Notes: generated by a model not told the origin, from the letters alone. A stretch of 64,000 nt of DNA from Roseovarius mucosus (GCF_002080415.1 NZ_CP020474.1:3981501-4045500), one strand, 5' to 3'. Numbered from the stretch's first letter, positions 25,334 to 34,085 are shown. Numbers and translations are program-made.

Positions 25334-25372
25334 GTGCTCGTGCTCCGTATATGACGTCAATTCAAGTCGCAT

Positions 25373-25440
25373 AAAAAAGCCCCCGGTTTTCCGGGGGCGC
25401 ATGGGGGACCCGAAGGGTGTCCGTTACCGGCCCATGCGCC
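25373..25440 (-). promoter_or_regulatory. ilv operon transcription attenuator (terminator/antiterminator)
   Basis: On the minus strand GCCCCCGG and CCGGGGGC (25398-25391 with 25386-25379, AAAA loop) form an intrinsic terminator followed by six U residues (25378-25373), 40 bases before ilvI. GGCGCATGGG at 25440-25431, inside the leader reading frame, is an exact complement of CCCATGCGCC at 25405-25396. That pairing overlaps the first bases of the terminator stem, so the two structures exclude each other. Stalling on branched-chain codons upstream would leave 25440-25431 free and favour read-through. Confidence 0.88.
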
Positions 25441-25471
25441 ACTTACCTACGATGAATACGAGTGTGTCCAT
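25424..25471 (-). CDS. ilvL: ilv leader peptide (branched-chain amino acid attenuator)
   Basis: A 15-codon frame encodes MDTLVFIVGKWRMGR, with a GGAG ribosome site 8 bases before the ATG. The run Leu-Val-Phe-Ile-Val carries codons for all three branched-chain amino acids, as expected of a leader whose translation speed reads aminoacyl-tRNA supply. The stop lies 26 bases before the terminator stem. It controls ilvI-ilvH. Confidence 0.88.
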   Translation of the reverse strand: MDTLVFIVGKWRMGR

Positions 25472-25679
25472 GCGGGCGACTCCGTTCTGCGTGGCCGGGA
25501 CATTAGGTGCGGGGGCAGGGGGCGTCAAGCCGATTTGGTGGATAAAATGTCGCAAAACGGGATGAAATCTTTGCATTTGTTGCGCAAAAAGAGGCGCGGA
25601 CGTGTGTTTCCCGTTTTGAGTGCATGTCAGGCTCGCATTTTTCGGGAATCGCCCCGTGATGCTGGTGCCATGCGCGCGG

Positions 25680-25727
25680 CTTTCATCTGGCCTGAAATAC
25701 CTCGGGGGTTTGGGGGCTGGCCCCCAA
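25680..25727 (-). repeat. Dispersed GTATTT 3'-end repeat, copy 3
   Basis: Read on the minus strand, the hairpin TTGGGGGC-ca-GCCCCCAA is followed by ACCCCCGAGGTATTTC, then AGGCCAGATGAAAG. It begins 15 bases after the stop of the LuxR-type response regulator and is in the same orientation as that gene, so it may terminate its message. Confidence 0.7.
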
Positions 25728-25741
25728 TCTGGCCGCAGGGA

Positions 25742-26389
25742 TCAAAGGCGCACCCCGGTGCCCTGCAAAACGCCATGTTCGAGCGCATAGCGGGTCAGCC
25801 CCGCCGTTGAGGCGATACCAAGCTTGCGCTTGATGTTCTTGCGATGCGTCTCGACCGTGCGCACGGAAATATCGAGCGCTTGCGCCACATCTTTGTTGGA
25901 TTTGCCTTGGGCGAGTTGCAGCAGGATCGTCTGCTCGCGGTTGGTCAGCTGTTCGCGCTCGGGGTTTTCATAGGGCTCAAGCGAGCCTTTGGCCCCGGTG
26001 CACAGATAGCGTTGCCCGGTCATCACAGCGTCTATGGCGCGTTTGATCTCATCCGTGGGCACATCCTTGAGCACATAGCCCGCCGCGCCATGGCTGAGCG
26101 CTGAGGAAATATACTCGGGGCTGTCATGCATGCTCAGGATCAGGATGCGGGTCTCGGGGCGTTTCTCGAGGATGATTTCTGTCGTGGTCAGCCCCCCCAG
26201 CCCCGGCATGTTGAGGTCAAGCAGGATCACATCGGGCGCAAGGCTCTCGACCCGGTCGATGATGGCCTGACCGTTGCCCAGCGTGGCCAGGATTTCGACA
26301 TCCTCATAGCTTTCGAGAATGGATTGGATGCCTTCGGCGACCATTGGGTGGTCGTCCACGATTACGATCCGGATCGGTCTTGGGCTCAT
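25742..26389 (-). CDS. LuxR/NarL-family two-component response regulator
   Basis: The 215-residue protein has a receiver domain with acidic D12/D13, acceptor Asp58 (VILLDLNMPG) and a conserved Lys (KDVP). A C-terminal LuxR helix-turn-helix follows (LTNREQTILLQLAQGKSNKDVAQALDISVRTVETHRKNI). It is co-translated with the histidine kinase gene (4-base overlap). The pair lies beside SulP and TRAP transport genes and may regulate them in response to the kinase's ligand. Confidence 0.9.
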   Translation of the reverse strand: MSPRPIRIVIVDDHPMVAEGIQSILESYEDVEILATLGNGQAIIDRVESLAPDVILLDLNMPGLGGLTTTEIILEKRPETRILILSMHDSPEYISSALSHGAAGYVLKDVPTDEIKRAIDAVMTGQRYLCTGAKGSLEPYENPEREQLTNREQTILLQLAQGKSNKDVAQALDISVRTVETHRKNIKRKLGIASTAGLTRYALEHGVLQGTGVRL

Positions 26390-27813
26390 GCGCGGGCCTT
26401 TTCCTTGGGGTTTGGCCGCTCTTGTGGCGGCAGAAGGTGTGTGAGGGGCACATTGGCTTCGATGGTCGTTCCGGTTTTCCCCGAGATCACGGTCAGCGTG
26501 CCGTCCAACTGTTCGACACGTTCCTGCATGTTGCGCAGGCCAAGCCCGCCGCCGGGCGTGCCCGAGGGTTTGGCGCGGTCGAGGCCGCAGCCATTATCCG
26601 CAATGCGCAGCGTGGCGCCATGTGTATGGCCGCGCACATCAACGGTCACGCGGGTGGCGCCGGAATGACGCTCGATATTCGTGAACGCCTCTTGAGCGAC
26701 ACGGTAGAGCGCAATCTTGGCTTCGTCATCCAGCCGGTTGCGGAAAACCACGGTGCTGAATTCGGTCGTGATGCCGGTGCGTTTGCCAAACTCTTCGGCA
26801 AGGGTTTTGAGGGCGGGGCCAAGGCCCAGATCATCCAGCACACCGGGGCGTAGGTCGCGGCTGATGCGGCGAACCTCTTGAATGGCCCCTGAGAGATGGG
26901 TGATACCGCGTTCCAGCGTGTCGGCGGCGCGGGCGTCGCCTGCCGCCAGCCGCCGCTTGGCGGTATCGAGCGCATAGCGCACGCCAACAAGAATTTGGCT
27001 GATACCGTCATGGAGTTCGCGCGCAACGCGGCGGCGCTCTTCTTCTTGGGCATCAAACACCCGCTGTGTCAGTTTCTTGAGCTTGGCATCGGCAAGGCGA
27101 CGTTCGCGGATGTTGATAAAAAGACCGGAGACAAAGACCAGCAACAGCGCTGCCAGCATCGCGGCACCGATATAGAAGAAGGTGCGCTCTACCCGCGCTT
27201 CGACCATCTGGCGAGAGGCCGTGACAGTGGCCACCACATCGTCGATGAAAACGCCCGTGCCCACCGCCCATCGCCAGTCCTGGAGCCCGATGACATAGGT
27301 CACCATCTGCGCACGCTCGCCGGTCGAGGGTTTTGGCCATTCATAGCTGTGATAGCCACCGCCCGTGCGCGCCAGCCGGATCAACTCATCGGTGATGGGC
27401 TGGCCGCCTTCATCCTCCAGCCCCGTCCAGTTGCGGCCGATAAGTTCGGTGCGGCGGGGACTGACAAGGTTGATGCCGTCATAGTTGAACACAAAAAAGT
27501 ATCCGTCCTGACCATAGAGCATGCCCGCGAGGATCTGGCTGACCTGTTCCATCGCGGCTTCGTCATTCGGGGCCGCGCGCCCGTAGATGTTCACAAAGGC
27601 GGTTCTGGCAATGGAGAGGTAATTCTTGAGCTCCGCACGCTTGGCCTCGATCAGTTGCGCCTCAAGTGTTTCGATCTCGCGTTCGGCCAGTTGACGCGAT
27701 TGAAGCGTGACGACGACAGAAATCGCCAGCGCCGTCAGGATCAGCGGCAGGGTGGCGATCAGAAAAAGCTTTTGGCCATAATTGAGCCGGATGCGGGCGA
27801 AGAGGCGTTGCAT
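26386..27813 (-). CDS. NarX-type sensor histidine kinase with extracytoplasmic Cache domain
   Basis: In this 475-residue protein two membrane segments (about 15-37 and 211-233) flank a periplasmic single-Cache domain (GQDGYFFVFNYDG, VSPRRTELIGRNW, YVIGLQDWRWAVGTGVF). The HisKA_3 box is RRVARELHDGISQILVG (His268), and the HATPase has DNGCGLD and GGGLGLRNMQERV. Cache domains of this subtype often bind small organic acids, which fits the TRAP operon about 1.5 kb away. It signals to the LuxR-type regulator encoded with a 4-base overlap. Confidence 0.9.
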   Translation of the reverse strand: MQRLFARIRLNYGQKLFLIATLPLILTALAISVVVTLQSRQLAEREIETLEAQLIEAKRAELKNYLSIARTAFVNIYGRAAPNDEAAMEQVSQILAGMLYGQDGYFFVFNYDGINLVSPRRTELIGRNWTGLEDEGGQPITDELIRLARTGGGYHSYEWPKPSTGERAQMVTYVIGLQDWRWAVGTGVFIDDVVATVTASRQMVEARVERTFFYIGAAMLAALLLVFVSGLFINIRERRLADAKLKKLTQRVFDAQEEERRRVARELHDGISQILVGVRYALDTAKRRLAAGDARAADTLERGITHLSGAIQEVRRISRDLRPGVLDDLGLGPALKTLAEEFGKRTGITTEFSTVVFRNRLDDEAKIALYRVAQEAFTNIERHSGATRVTVDVRGHTHGATLRIADNGCGLDRAKPSGTPGGGLGLRNMQERVEQLDGTLTVISGKTGTTIEANVPLTHLLPPQERPNPKEKARA

Positions 27814-27860
27814 GGATCAGCGATAGGGCCAAATGCGCGGCATTTCCAGCCTCTCGTGTA

Positions 27861-29123
27861 TCAGTGCTCGGGCGGGTGCCAATCGGCGGGGGGCACATCG
27901 CCGCGGCGCAGGCGCAGCGCAAGCCCCAAGGCCACGCCCACCCCGATGGCAACTGTCAGGTCTGCCAGAACGGTCAGCACAAGCGTCAGCACAAGCAGCA
28001 CGCGGTCCGAGGGACGGTCGGCCATGTAACCGCGCCATTTATGCGGCTCTGACATATTCCATGCGATCAATATCAAGAGCCCGGCAAGGGCGGGCATGGC
28101 GAAATACCCTGCCAAGGGCGCTGCAAGCAGCATCACAAGCAAGATCACCAGCGCATGGATCATGCCCGCAACGGGCGTGCGCCCACCGGCGCGCACATTG
28201 GTGGCGGTTCGGGCAATCGCGCCCGTGGCAGGCAGCCCACCAAAGAGCGCCGAGCCAATATTGGCCACGCCATTGGCCACGACCTCGGCATTGGGTTGGG
28301 ATTTGTCGCCGATCATCCGGTCGGCCACGGCTGCGGAAAGAAGCGATTCCACGCCCGCCAAAAAGGCGATGATAAGGGCGGATGGCAGAAGGTCGATCAT
28401 CCGCGAAAGGCTGAGATCCGGCACCACGGGCAGGTTGGGCGTATTGGGCAGCGGACCAAAGCGAGAGAGAAGCGTATCCACTGGCAGATGCCAAAGCGCC
28501 ACTGCAGCCGAGGTCAGCCCGACCGCCACGATCAGCCCCGGATACCGAGGTGCTGCGCGACGCAGCCCCACGATCAGCACCATGGTTGCCAATCCGATCA
28601 CCAGCGCTTGTGGGTTGAACGTGTCGCGGGCCTGCCAGAGCGTTTCGATCTTTTCAAGAAATTCGGCGGGAAGGCTTGTTGTGGTGAGGCCCAGAAAATC
28701 CTTGATCTGGCTGGTGGCAATGATGATGGCAATACCGATGGTAAAGCCGTTGATCACCGCCTCAGGGATGTGACGCACAAGGCTGCCGGCGCGCAATCGA
28801 CCCGCGACCACAAGGATCACGCCAGCCATCAGCGTGGCGATGATAAGCCCGTCCTGCCCGTGTTCGGCGATAACGCCGTAAACCACCACGATAAACGCAC
28901 CGGTGGGTCCGCCGATCTGAACCCGGCTGCCCCCCAAGGCCGAAATAAGGAAGCCCGCGATGATCGCCGTTGTCAGCCCTGATGCCGGGTCCGCGCCCGA
29001 CGCGATGGCAATGGCGATGCTGAGCGGCAGCGCCACCATAGCCACGCTGATCCCTGCGAAGAGGTCCGCACGGAACAGGGCCCCGGTATAGCCCGGTAGG
29101 GTGGTGAACAGCTTGGGTGTCAT
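27861..29123 (-). CDS. SulP-family anion transporter without STAS domain
   Basis: The 420-residue protein has about ten to twelve membrane segments. SulP marks include LFAGISVAMVALPLSIAIAIASGADPASGL and GGSRVQIGGPTGAF. SulP proteins carry sulfate, bicarbonate or dicarboxylates across the inner membrane. The usual C-terminal cytoplasmic STAS regulatory domain is absent: the protein ends 20 residues after the last helix (RRGDVPPADWHPPEH). It lies between the two-component genes (same strand) and the divergent TRAP operon. Confidence 0.88.
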   Translation of the reverse strand: MTPKLFTTLPGYTGALFRADLFAGISVAMVALPLSIAIAIASGADPASGLTTAIIAGFLISALGGSRVQIGGPTGAFIVVVYGVIAEHGQDGLIIATLMAGVILVVAGRLRAGSLVRHIPEAVINGFTIGIAIIIATSQIKDFLGLTTTSLPAEFLEKIETLWQARDTFNPQALVIGLATMVLIVGLRRAAPRYPGLIVAVGLTSAAVALWHLPVDTLLSRFGPLPNTPNLPVVPDLSLSRMIDLLPSALIIAFLAGVESLLSAAVADRMIGDKSQPNAEVVANGVANIGSALFGGLPATGAIARTATNVRAGGRTPVAGMIHALVILLVMLLAAPLAGYFAMPALAGLLILIAWNMSEPHKWRGYMADRPSDRVLLVLTLVLTVLADLTVAIGVGVALGLALRLRRGDVPPADWHPPEH

Positions 29124-29368
29124 GTGCGAATCTCAACACCCGCGCCGATCCGGTTTCAAGCACAAAGAGCGAGCAGCGTGCACAATTGCATGCAAAGTCA
29201 GTGTGTGACCCCGGAAATCATCACGGAAAGTTTGAGACTCGCTACGGTTTCTACGCAGTAGTCGGTATTTGCAGATGCAAAACCCGTCGCTAAGGTCTGC
29301 CCACTACACAGGGTCCGGGTGCTGCCAAAGAGGTGGCGGCACTGTCATAAAAATGGGGAGGAAACCAA
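29124..29368. promoter_or_regulatory. SulP/TRAP divergent intergenic region with two related palindromes
   Basis: TTGCATGCAA (29186-29195) and TTTGCAGATGCAAA (29268-29281) are inverted repeats built on the same TTGCA/TGCAA arms, about 75 bases apart. CTACGGTTTCTACGCAGTAG (29242-29261) contains a smaller TACGCAGTA dyad. These are candidate operators for the neighbouring LuxR-type regulator. No experimental consensus is known to me, so the assignment is inference. The dctP ribosome site GGGGAGG is at its right end. Confidence 0.4.
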
Positions 29369-30454
29369 ATGGATCGTCGTTCTTTTCTGAAAAATACCGC
29401 TTTGGGTGGCGGTGCTGCTGTTGCGGCTTCGACGCTGGCCGCGCCGCTTTATGCGCAGGGTGCGCGCAATCTGACCATGGTCACGACATGGGGCAGGGGC
29501 CTTGCGGGCGTGTTTGACGCCGCGCAGCGGGCCGCCGACAATATCAACGGCATGGCCGATGGCAGCATCGTGATCGACGTGAAAGGTGCCGGTGAACTGG
29601 TGGGCGCGTTCGAAGTGTTCGACGCTGTGACCGCGGGTCAGGCTGACATGTATCACGGGGCCGATTACTATTTCGTTGGCCAGCACCCGGCTTATGGCTT
29701 CTTCACCTCGGTGCCCTTTGGCATGACCGCGCAGGAATTGGTGAACTGGTACTACCATGACGGCGGTGCCGCGCTTCACGACGAGCTGGGTCAGATCTTT
29801 GGTCTCAAATCCTTTCTTGCGGGCAACACCGGCGCGCAGGCAGGTGGCTGGTTCTCGAAAGAGATCAACGGGCCAGAGGATTTCAACGGTCTCAAGTTCC
29901 GGATGCCCGGCCTCGGCGGTCTTGCGCTGGGCAAGCTGGGGGCAAGCGTGCAGAACATTCCGGGTGCCGAAGTCTATCAGGCGCTGGCCTCGGGTGCCAT
30001 CGACGGCACCGAGTGGATCGGTCCCTGGGCCGATGAAAAGGCCGGGTTCCAAGAGATCACCAAGTTCTATTACACCGCTGGGTTCCACGAGCCGGGCGCG
30101 GGCCTGTCGATCGGTATGAACCGCGAAGTGTTCGAGAGCCTGACCCCGGCCCAACAGAAGATCATCGAGATCGGCTGTGCCGAAGCGCATCAGTGGAATC
30201 TGGCACAGTTCCTGTCCAACAATTCGTCGGCCTTGCAACGCCTGCAATCCAATGGCGTCAAGACGCTGGAGTTCCCCGATAGCGTCTGGGATGCCTTTGG
30301 CCAAGCGTCTGACGCCGTGCATCAGGAAAACATGGGCGATGAGATCTACAAGCGCGTCTATGACAGCTACATGGCATCCATGAGGTCTTCGTCAGCTTGG
30401 ATCAACAAGTCTGACGGGGCCTATACCGCGCAGCGCGACCGCGTTCTGGGCTAA
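29369..30454 (+). CDS. TRAP transporter substrate-binding protein, TakP-like
   Basis: The 361-residue DctP-family protein has a twin-arginine type leader (MDRRSFLKNTALGGG, cleavage near APLYAQG). Blocks seen in keto-acid/mannitol-type TRAP receptors are present: GADYYFVGQHPAYGFFTSVPFGMT, GLKFRMPGLGG with the carboxylate-binding Arg, and GTEWIGPWAD. It captures an organic acid, perhaps a 2-oxoacid, in the periplasm and delivers it to the membrane subunits encoded downstream. The exact ligand is uncertain. It is the first gene of a three-gene operon. Confidence 0.9.
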   Translation: MDRRSFLKNTALGGGAAVAASTLAAPLYAQGARNLTMVTTWGRGLAGVFDAAQRAADNINGMADGSIVIDVKGAGELVGAFEVFDAVTAGQADMYHGADYYFVGQHPAYGFFTSVPFGMTAQELVNWYYHDGGAALHDELGQIFGLKSFLAGNTGAQAGGWFSKEINGPEDFNGLKFRMPGLGGLALGKLGASVQNIPGAEVYQALASGAIDGTEWIGPWADEKAGFQEITKFYYTAGFHEPGAGLSIGMNREVFESLTPAQQKIIEIGCAEAHQWNLAQFLSNNSSALQRLQSNGVKTLEFPDSVWDAFGQASDAVHQENMGDEIYKRVYDSYMASMRSSSAWINKSDGAYTAQRDRVLG

Positions 30455-30557
30455 GTCCCGGCAGGTTGGTTTGATTGACAGGTCCCGGTTGCCGGGGCCT
30501 GTCACAATCGGATAACGGGCCACGCGGGCCCGCAGCACCGCGTGTCAGGGGGACAGG

Positions 30558-31448
30558 ATGCTGGACGCAGTTCTCTGGATTTTCCAGAATATCGGCATGG
30601 CCTTTTACAATTTGGCCTATGCCATCAGCCATCCCGCAAGCTGGCTGGATTGGTCCGATAAAGAGGCGATCATGCGGGTCGTCTATTACGGTGGCTCGGT
30701 CGAGTTCTTCTTTGTGGCATTCACGGTGTTTCTTGTGATTACCGCCGTGGGTATGTGGAAGAACGCTTTTCTATGGGGCTGTGTGCGCGGGCTAGAGGGG
30801 ATGGCCAATACGGTTGGCCGCTTTGCCGCTTGGGCCGGGCTGATCATGGTGATCCAGCAAATCCTTATCGTGTTTATCCAGCGCATCTTTGCGCGCCCGG
30901 ATATGGTGTTTGGCATCGGTATTCCGCTGCAACTCGACATCAGTTGGTATTCCGAAGAACTTAAACTTTACAACGCGCTGATCGTGACGCTCTGCGCCAC
31001 CTACACCTTTGTCCAAGGCGGGCATGTGCGGGTTGACCTGATCTATGCGCCGGTCAGTCACACCACCAAAAAGATCATTGATATGGTGGGCAGTCTCATT
31101 TTCATGATGCCGATGGCGGTGTTGACGTGGATGTATGGCTGGTTCTTCATGTGGCGGCATTTGATCGTGCCCAACCCTTCGGCCAGTGAGACACTGGACC
31201 GGCTCTTGATGAAATCCCGCGCGCTGCGCTGGAATGTTGAAACCATCGGGTTCAGCCCCAACGGTTTCAACGGCTATTTCCTCTTCAAGGTGTTGCTGGT
31301 GCTTTTTGCGGGGATGGTGTTCCTGCATGCGATGGCGTTTTTCTGGCGCTCTTATCTGGAGTTCAAGGAAGGCCCCGACAGTCTGGGCAAATACCTCGAC
31401 CGCGACACGCTGGGTCAGGGCGAAGAAGCCTTTGAAGGCACACATTAA
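30558..31448 (+). CDS. TRAP transporter small permease (DctQ-like)
   Basis: This 296-residue membrane protein is larger than a typical DctQ (about 170 residues). Four or more hydrophobic segments include AVGMWKNAFLWG and NALIVTLCATYTFVQGGHVRVDLIYA, the latter the DctQ signature. The extra length is at both ends, as in the large-subunit TRAP subclass. It works with the 785-residue DctM homologue encoded 14 bases downstream to form the sodium-driven uptake complex. Confidence 0.87.
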   Translation: MLDAVLWIFQNIGMAFYNLAYAISHPASWLDWSDKEAIMRVVYYGGSVEFFFVAFTVFLVITAVGMWKNAFLWGCVRGLEGMANTVGRFAAWAGLIMVIQQILIVFIQRIFARPDMVFGIGIPLQLDISWYSEELKLYNALIVTLCATYTFVQGGHVRVDLIYAPVSHTTKKIIDMVGSLIFMMPMAVLTWMYGWFFMWRHLIVPNPSASETLDRLLMKSRALRWNVETIGFSPNGFNGYFLFKVLLVLFAGMVFLHAMAFFWRSYLEFKEGPDSLGKYLDRDTLGQGEEAFEGTH

Positions 31449-31462
31449 AGGGGCAGGGACCA

Positions 31463-33820
31463 ATGCTATTCGGACTTGACGGGGTCGAGATCGGGCTGAT
31501 CATCGTATTTCTATGCCTCTTTGGGGGCATTCTATCCGGCTTTCCCGTGGCCTTTGCCATTGGGGGTGCGGGTGTCGTGGCGTTTGGCATTATTGCCGGT
31601 TTGGACAGCGCAGGGCTGCTCATCCATCAGGCCATCGACACATCGAGTGAAGCCTATAATGCCATCGTGGCCAGCGGTGTGAGGCCCGATGCGATTTCGG
31701 TGTTCCGATACCCGGATTTGCCGCGTGCCGCGCAGCCGGTGTTTCCGCAGGGCTGGGAAGTGGCGCTGGATCGCAACGTGTCGTTCCTTGTGAACCGGAT
31801 CAACGAACGGGTTCTGGCGGGGGCCTCTATCGAGACGCTGCTGGCAGTGCTGATGTTCGTGATGATGGGCATCACGCTGGAACGCTCCAAGATCGCCAAC
31901 GATCTTTTGACCACGATGTCGCGGGTGTTTGGCCCGCTGCCGGGCGGTCTGGCGGTATCGGTCGTGGTGGTGGGGACCTTCCTTGCGGCGTCGACCGGGA
32001 TTGTGGGCGCAACCGTGGTAACCATGGGCCTTTTGAGCCTGCCCACGATGCTGCGCGCGGGCTATAGCCCACAACTGGCGACGGGGGTTATCGCGGCCTC
32101 GGGGACGCTGGGGCAGATTATCCCCCCCTCTATTGTGATCGTGCTTTTGGGCACGCTGGCCGGGGATCTCTATTCCGTGGCGCAGGAAAACCGGGCGCAA
32201 GCCGTGGGCTGCACCGATGCGCTGACCTATCTGGGCGAACCGGCAGTGGTCTCGGTCGGCACGCTCTTTCAGGCGGCGCTCTTGCCGGGTGTCATGTTGG
32301 CTTTGCTCTATGGGCTATACGCTTTTGGCTACGCGCTGGTGAACCCGTCCAAGGCCCCGGCGGTGCAGATCGCCAGTGGCCCACGCGGCGAGGTGATTAC
32401 CCGCGGTGAGGGGTTCACGTGGTTTCTGGGTGTTCCGGTGGCCTTGATTGCCGGGGTGATGCTGTTCTCGACATTGGGGGTGGTCGGCAGTCAGAGCCTG
32501 ATTGTGGACAGTTTCAGCGATCAGGGCAGTTCCGCGTCGCTGCGTACCAATGTAAGCCCCGAGTGTCAGGCGGCGATGATCGAATTGCACGGGCAATCCA
32601 AATGGGATGCGGCGGTGGCCGAGCAGCAGACGATTGATGCCGCCGGTGGGGTGGCGGCAAGCGTGCGACTGACTCCAGAAGAAATTGCCGCGCTGCGTGC
32701 ACAGAAAGAGGTGGATGCCGCCCCCATCGGCACAGGGGTGGCCACGTTGATGGTGATGCTGGCCCTGACGCTGGCGGTGGCACGGGGCGTCGCTCCTTCG
32801 GCCAATCCGGCTCCGCTCTTGATCGGGGCGCTTGGTATCTTGCTTGGGCTTTTGGTGGATATCGCGCTCATCCGCCCGTCGACCTCTGCGGGGGTAACCG
32901 TGCTGTTGTTGCTCATCCCATTGGCCATGGCCTGCTACGGCTGTGCCCACGGTGCGGTGCGGATGGCCAAGAACGATTTGATCCGCGTTGTCTTTCCGCC
33001 TTTGGTGTTGATCGTGGCGGTTCTGGGCTCGATCCTCGGTGGGATCACCAACCCGACCCCGGCGGCAGCGCTGGGGGCAGGCGGGGCCATCATGCTTGCG
33101 GCCTATCGCAAGCTGCGCGATCAGGACCGGTCGCCCAAGATCATCATCCTTGCCACCTTGGCGGTGGTTCTGTCGATCCTGATCGGCATCAACTTTGACC
33201 TCCGGATCAATCAGGGCGGAGTGAGTTTTGAATCTTGGGTGGCGTTCTTCTTTGCCTATGCCGCCTATCTCTATGCGGTGTTCGGGCTCTTGTTCGCCTG
33301 CTGGGTGCTTTACACCGGTGGTGTGCTGACGCCCGTGGTGCGCGAGACGGCCAAGGTCACAAGCATGGTCTTTACCATCTTGATCGGTTCGCAACTCTTG
33401 AACCTCGTGGTCATCAGCTTTGGGGGTGAACATTACATTCAGGAATTCCTCAAGAGCTTTGACAATGAGCTCAAGGTTTTCCTGATCGTGATGCTGGTGC
33501 TTTTCGTGCTGGGCTTCGTGCTCGATTTCCTTGAGATCATCTATATCGTCATCCCCATCGTGGGGCCGGTGATCTATGGCGGCACGTTTGATCCGAAATG
33601 GGTGACGATCATGATCGCGGTCAATTTGCAGACTTCGTTCCTGACCCCGCCTTTTGGATTTGCGCTGTTTTATCTGCGCGGCGTGGCACCAAAGGAGGTC
33701 ACAACGGGCCATATCTATCGCGGGGTTATCCCCTTTGTGCTGATACAGGTTGGGGCGCTTGGAATTTTGTGGTTCTTTCCGTCGATTGTCACGATTGTCC
33801 CGGCATTGATGGCGAATTGA
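31463..33820 (+). CDS. TRAP transporter large permease (DctM), extended 785-residue form
   Basis: DctM marks are visible: GFPVAFAIGGAG, MFVMMGITLERS, FLAASTGIVGATVVTMG, IAASGTLGQIIPPSIVIVLLG and the C-terminal VNLQTSFLTPPFGFALFYLRG. At 785 residues it is almost twice the usual size. Additional soluble loops lie at about residues 60-120 and 355-430, and extra helices follow. Related long forms occur with TakP/mannitol-type receptors. It catalyses sodium-coupled uptake of the substrate held by the TRAP receptor. The operon ends at a clear terminator. Confidence 0.9.
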   Translation: MLFGLDGVEIGLIIVFLCLFGGILSGFPVAFAIGGAGVVAFGIIAGLDSAGLLIHQAIDTSSEAYNAIVASGVRPDAISVFRYPDLPRAAQPVFPQGWEVALDRNVSFLVNRINERVLAGASIETLLAVLMFVMMGITLERSKIANDLLTTMSRVFGPLPGGLAVSVVVVGTFLAASTGIVGATVVTMGLLSLPTMLRAGYSPQLATGVIAASGTLGQIIPPSIVIVLLGTLAGDLYSVAQENRAQAVGCTDALTYLGEPAVVSVGTLFQAALLPGVMLALLYGLYAFGYALVNPSKAPAVQIASGPRGEVITRGEGFTWFLGVPVALIAGVMLFSTLGVVGSQSLIVDSFSDQGSSASLRTNVSPECQAAMIELHGQSKWDAAVAEQQTIDAAGGVAASVRLTPEEIAALRAQKEVDAAPIGTGVATLMVMLALTLAVARGVAPSANPAPLLIGALGILLGLLVDIALIRPSTSAGVTVLLLLIPLAMACYGCAHGAVRMAKNDLIRVVFPPLVLIVAVLGSILGGITNPTPAAALGAGGAIMLAAYRKLRDQDRSPKIIILATLAVVLSILIGINFDLRINQGGVSFESWVAFFFAYAAYLYAVFGLLFACWVLYTGGVLTPVVRETAKVTSMVFTILIGSQLLNLVVISFGGEHYIQEFLKSFDNELKVFLIVMLVLFVLGFVLDFLEIIYIVIPIVGPVIYGGTFDPKWVTIMIAVNLQTSFLTPPFGFALFYLRGVAPKEVTTGHIYRGVIPFVLIQVGALGILWFFPSIVTIVPALMAN

Positions 33821-33882
33821 GGGTGTCACGCGCTCTGTAAAGAGGGCCCAAGGTACTCTGGAACCAGAGACCCATAGAGCTG

Positions 33883-33911
33883 ACCGCCCCTCACGAGGGG
33901 CGGTTTTATCT
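33883..33911 (+). terminator. Intrinsic terminator of the TRAP operon
   Basis: CCGCCCCT (33884-33891), a CACG loop and AGGGGCGG (33896-33903) are followed by TTTTATCTTTT. It lies 63 bases after the dctM-like stop and is the clearest rho-independent terminator in the window. Confidence 0.9.
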
Positions 33912-33995
33912 TTTCCAGGGCATGCGCAAAGGATCGGACAGACAGTCGAAATTTGGCCTTGTAACTCTCCTACAGGGGCGGCTATACGCGTCAAC

Positions 33996-34085
33996 GGAGC
34001 TGTGGCCGAGTGGTCGAAGGCGCTCCCCTGCTAAGGGAGTAGGCCCGGAAGGGTCTCGTGGGTTCGAATCCCATCGGCTCCGCCA
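33996..34085 (+). tRNA. tRNA-Ser (anticodon GCU)
   Basis: This is a 90-base class II tRNA. The acceptor GGAGCTG pairs with CGGCTCC (one G-U pair), followed by discriminator G and an encoded CCA (34083-34085). The anticodon loop CTGCTAA lies between CTCCC and GGGAG, giving GCT for AGC/AGU serine codons. A long variable arm (TAGGCCCGGAAGGGTCTC) and TTCGAATCC T-loop are present. Confidence 0.96.

Noticed and set aside
32315..33994. 559-codon minus-strand open frame opposite the DctM gene
   Set aside because: Extremely His/Arg/Gln-rich with no fold-like pattern; the DctM frame has clear membrane helices and family motifs.
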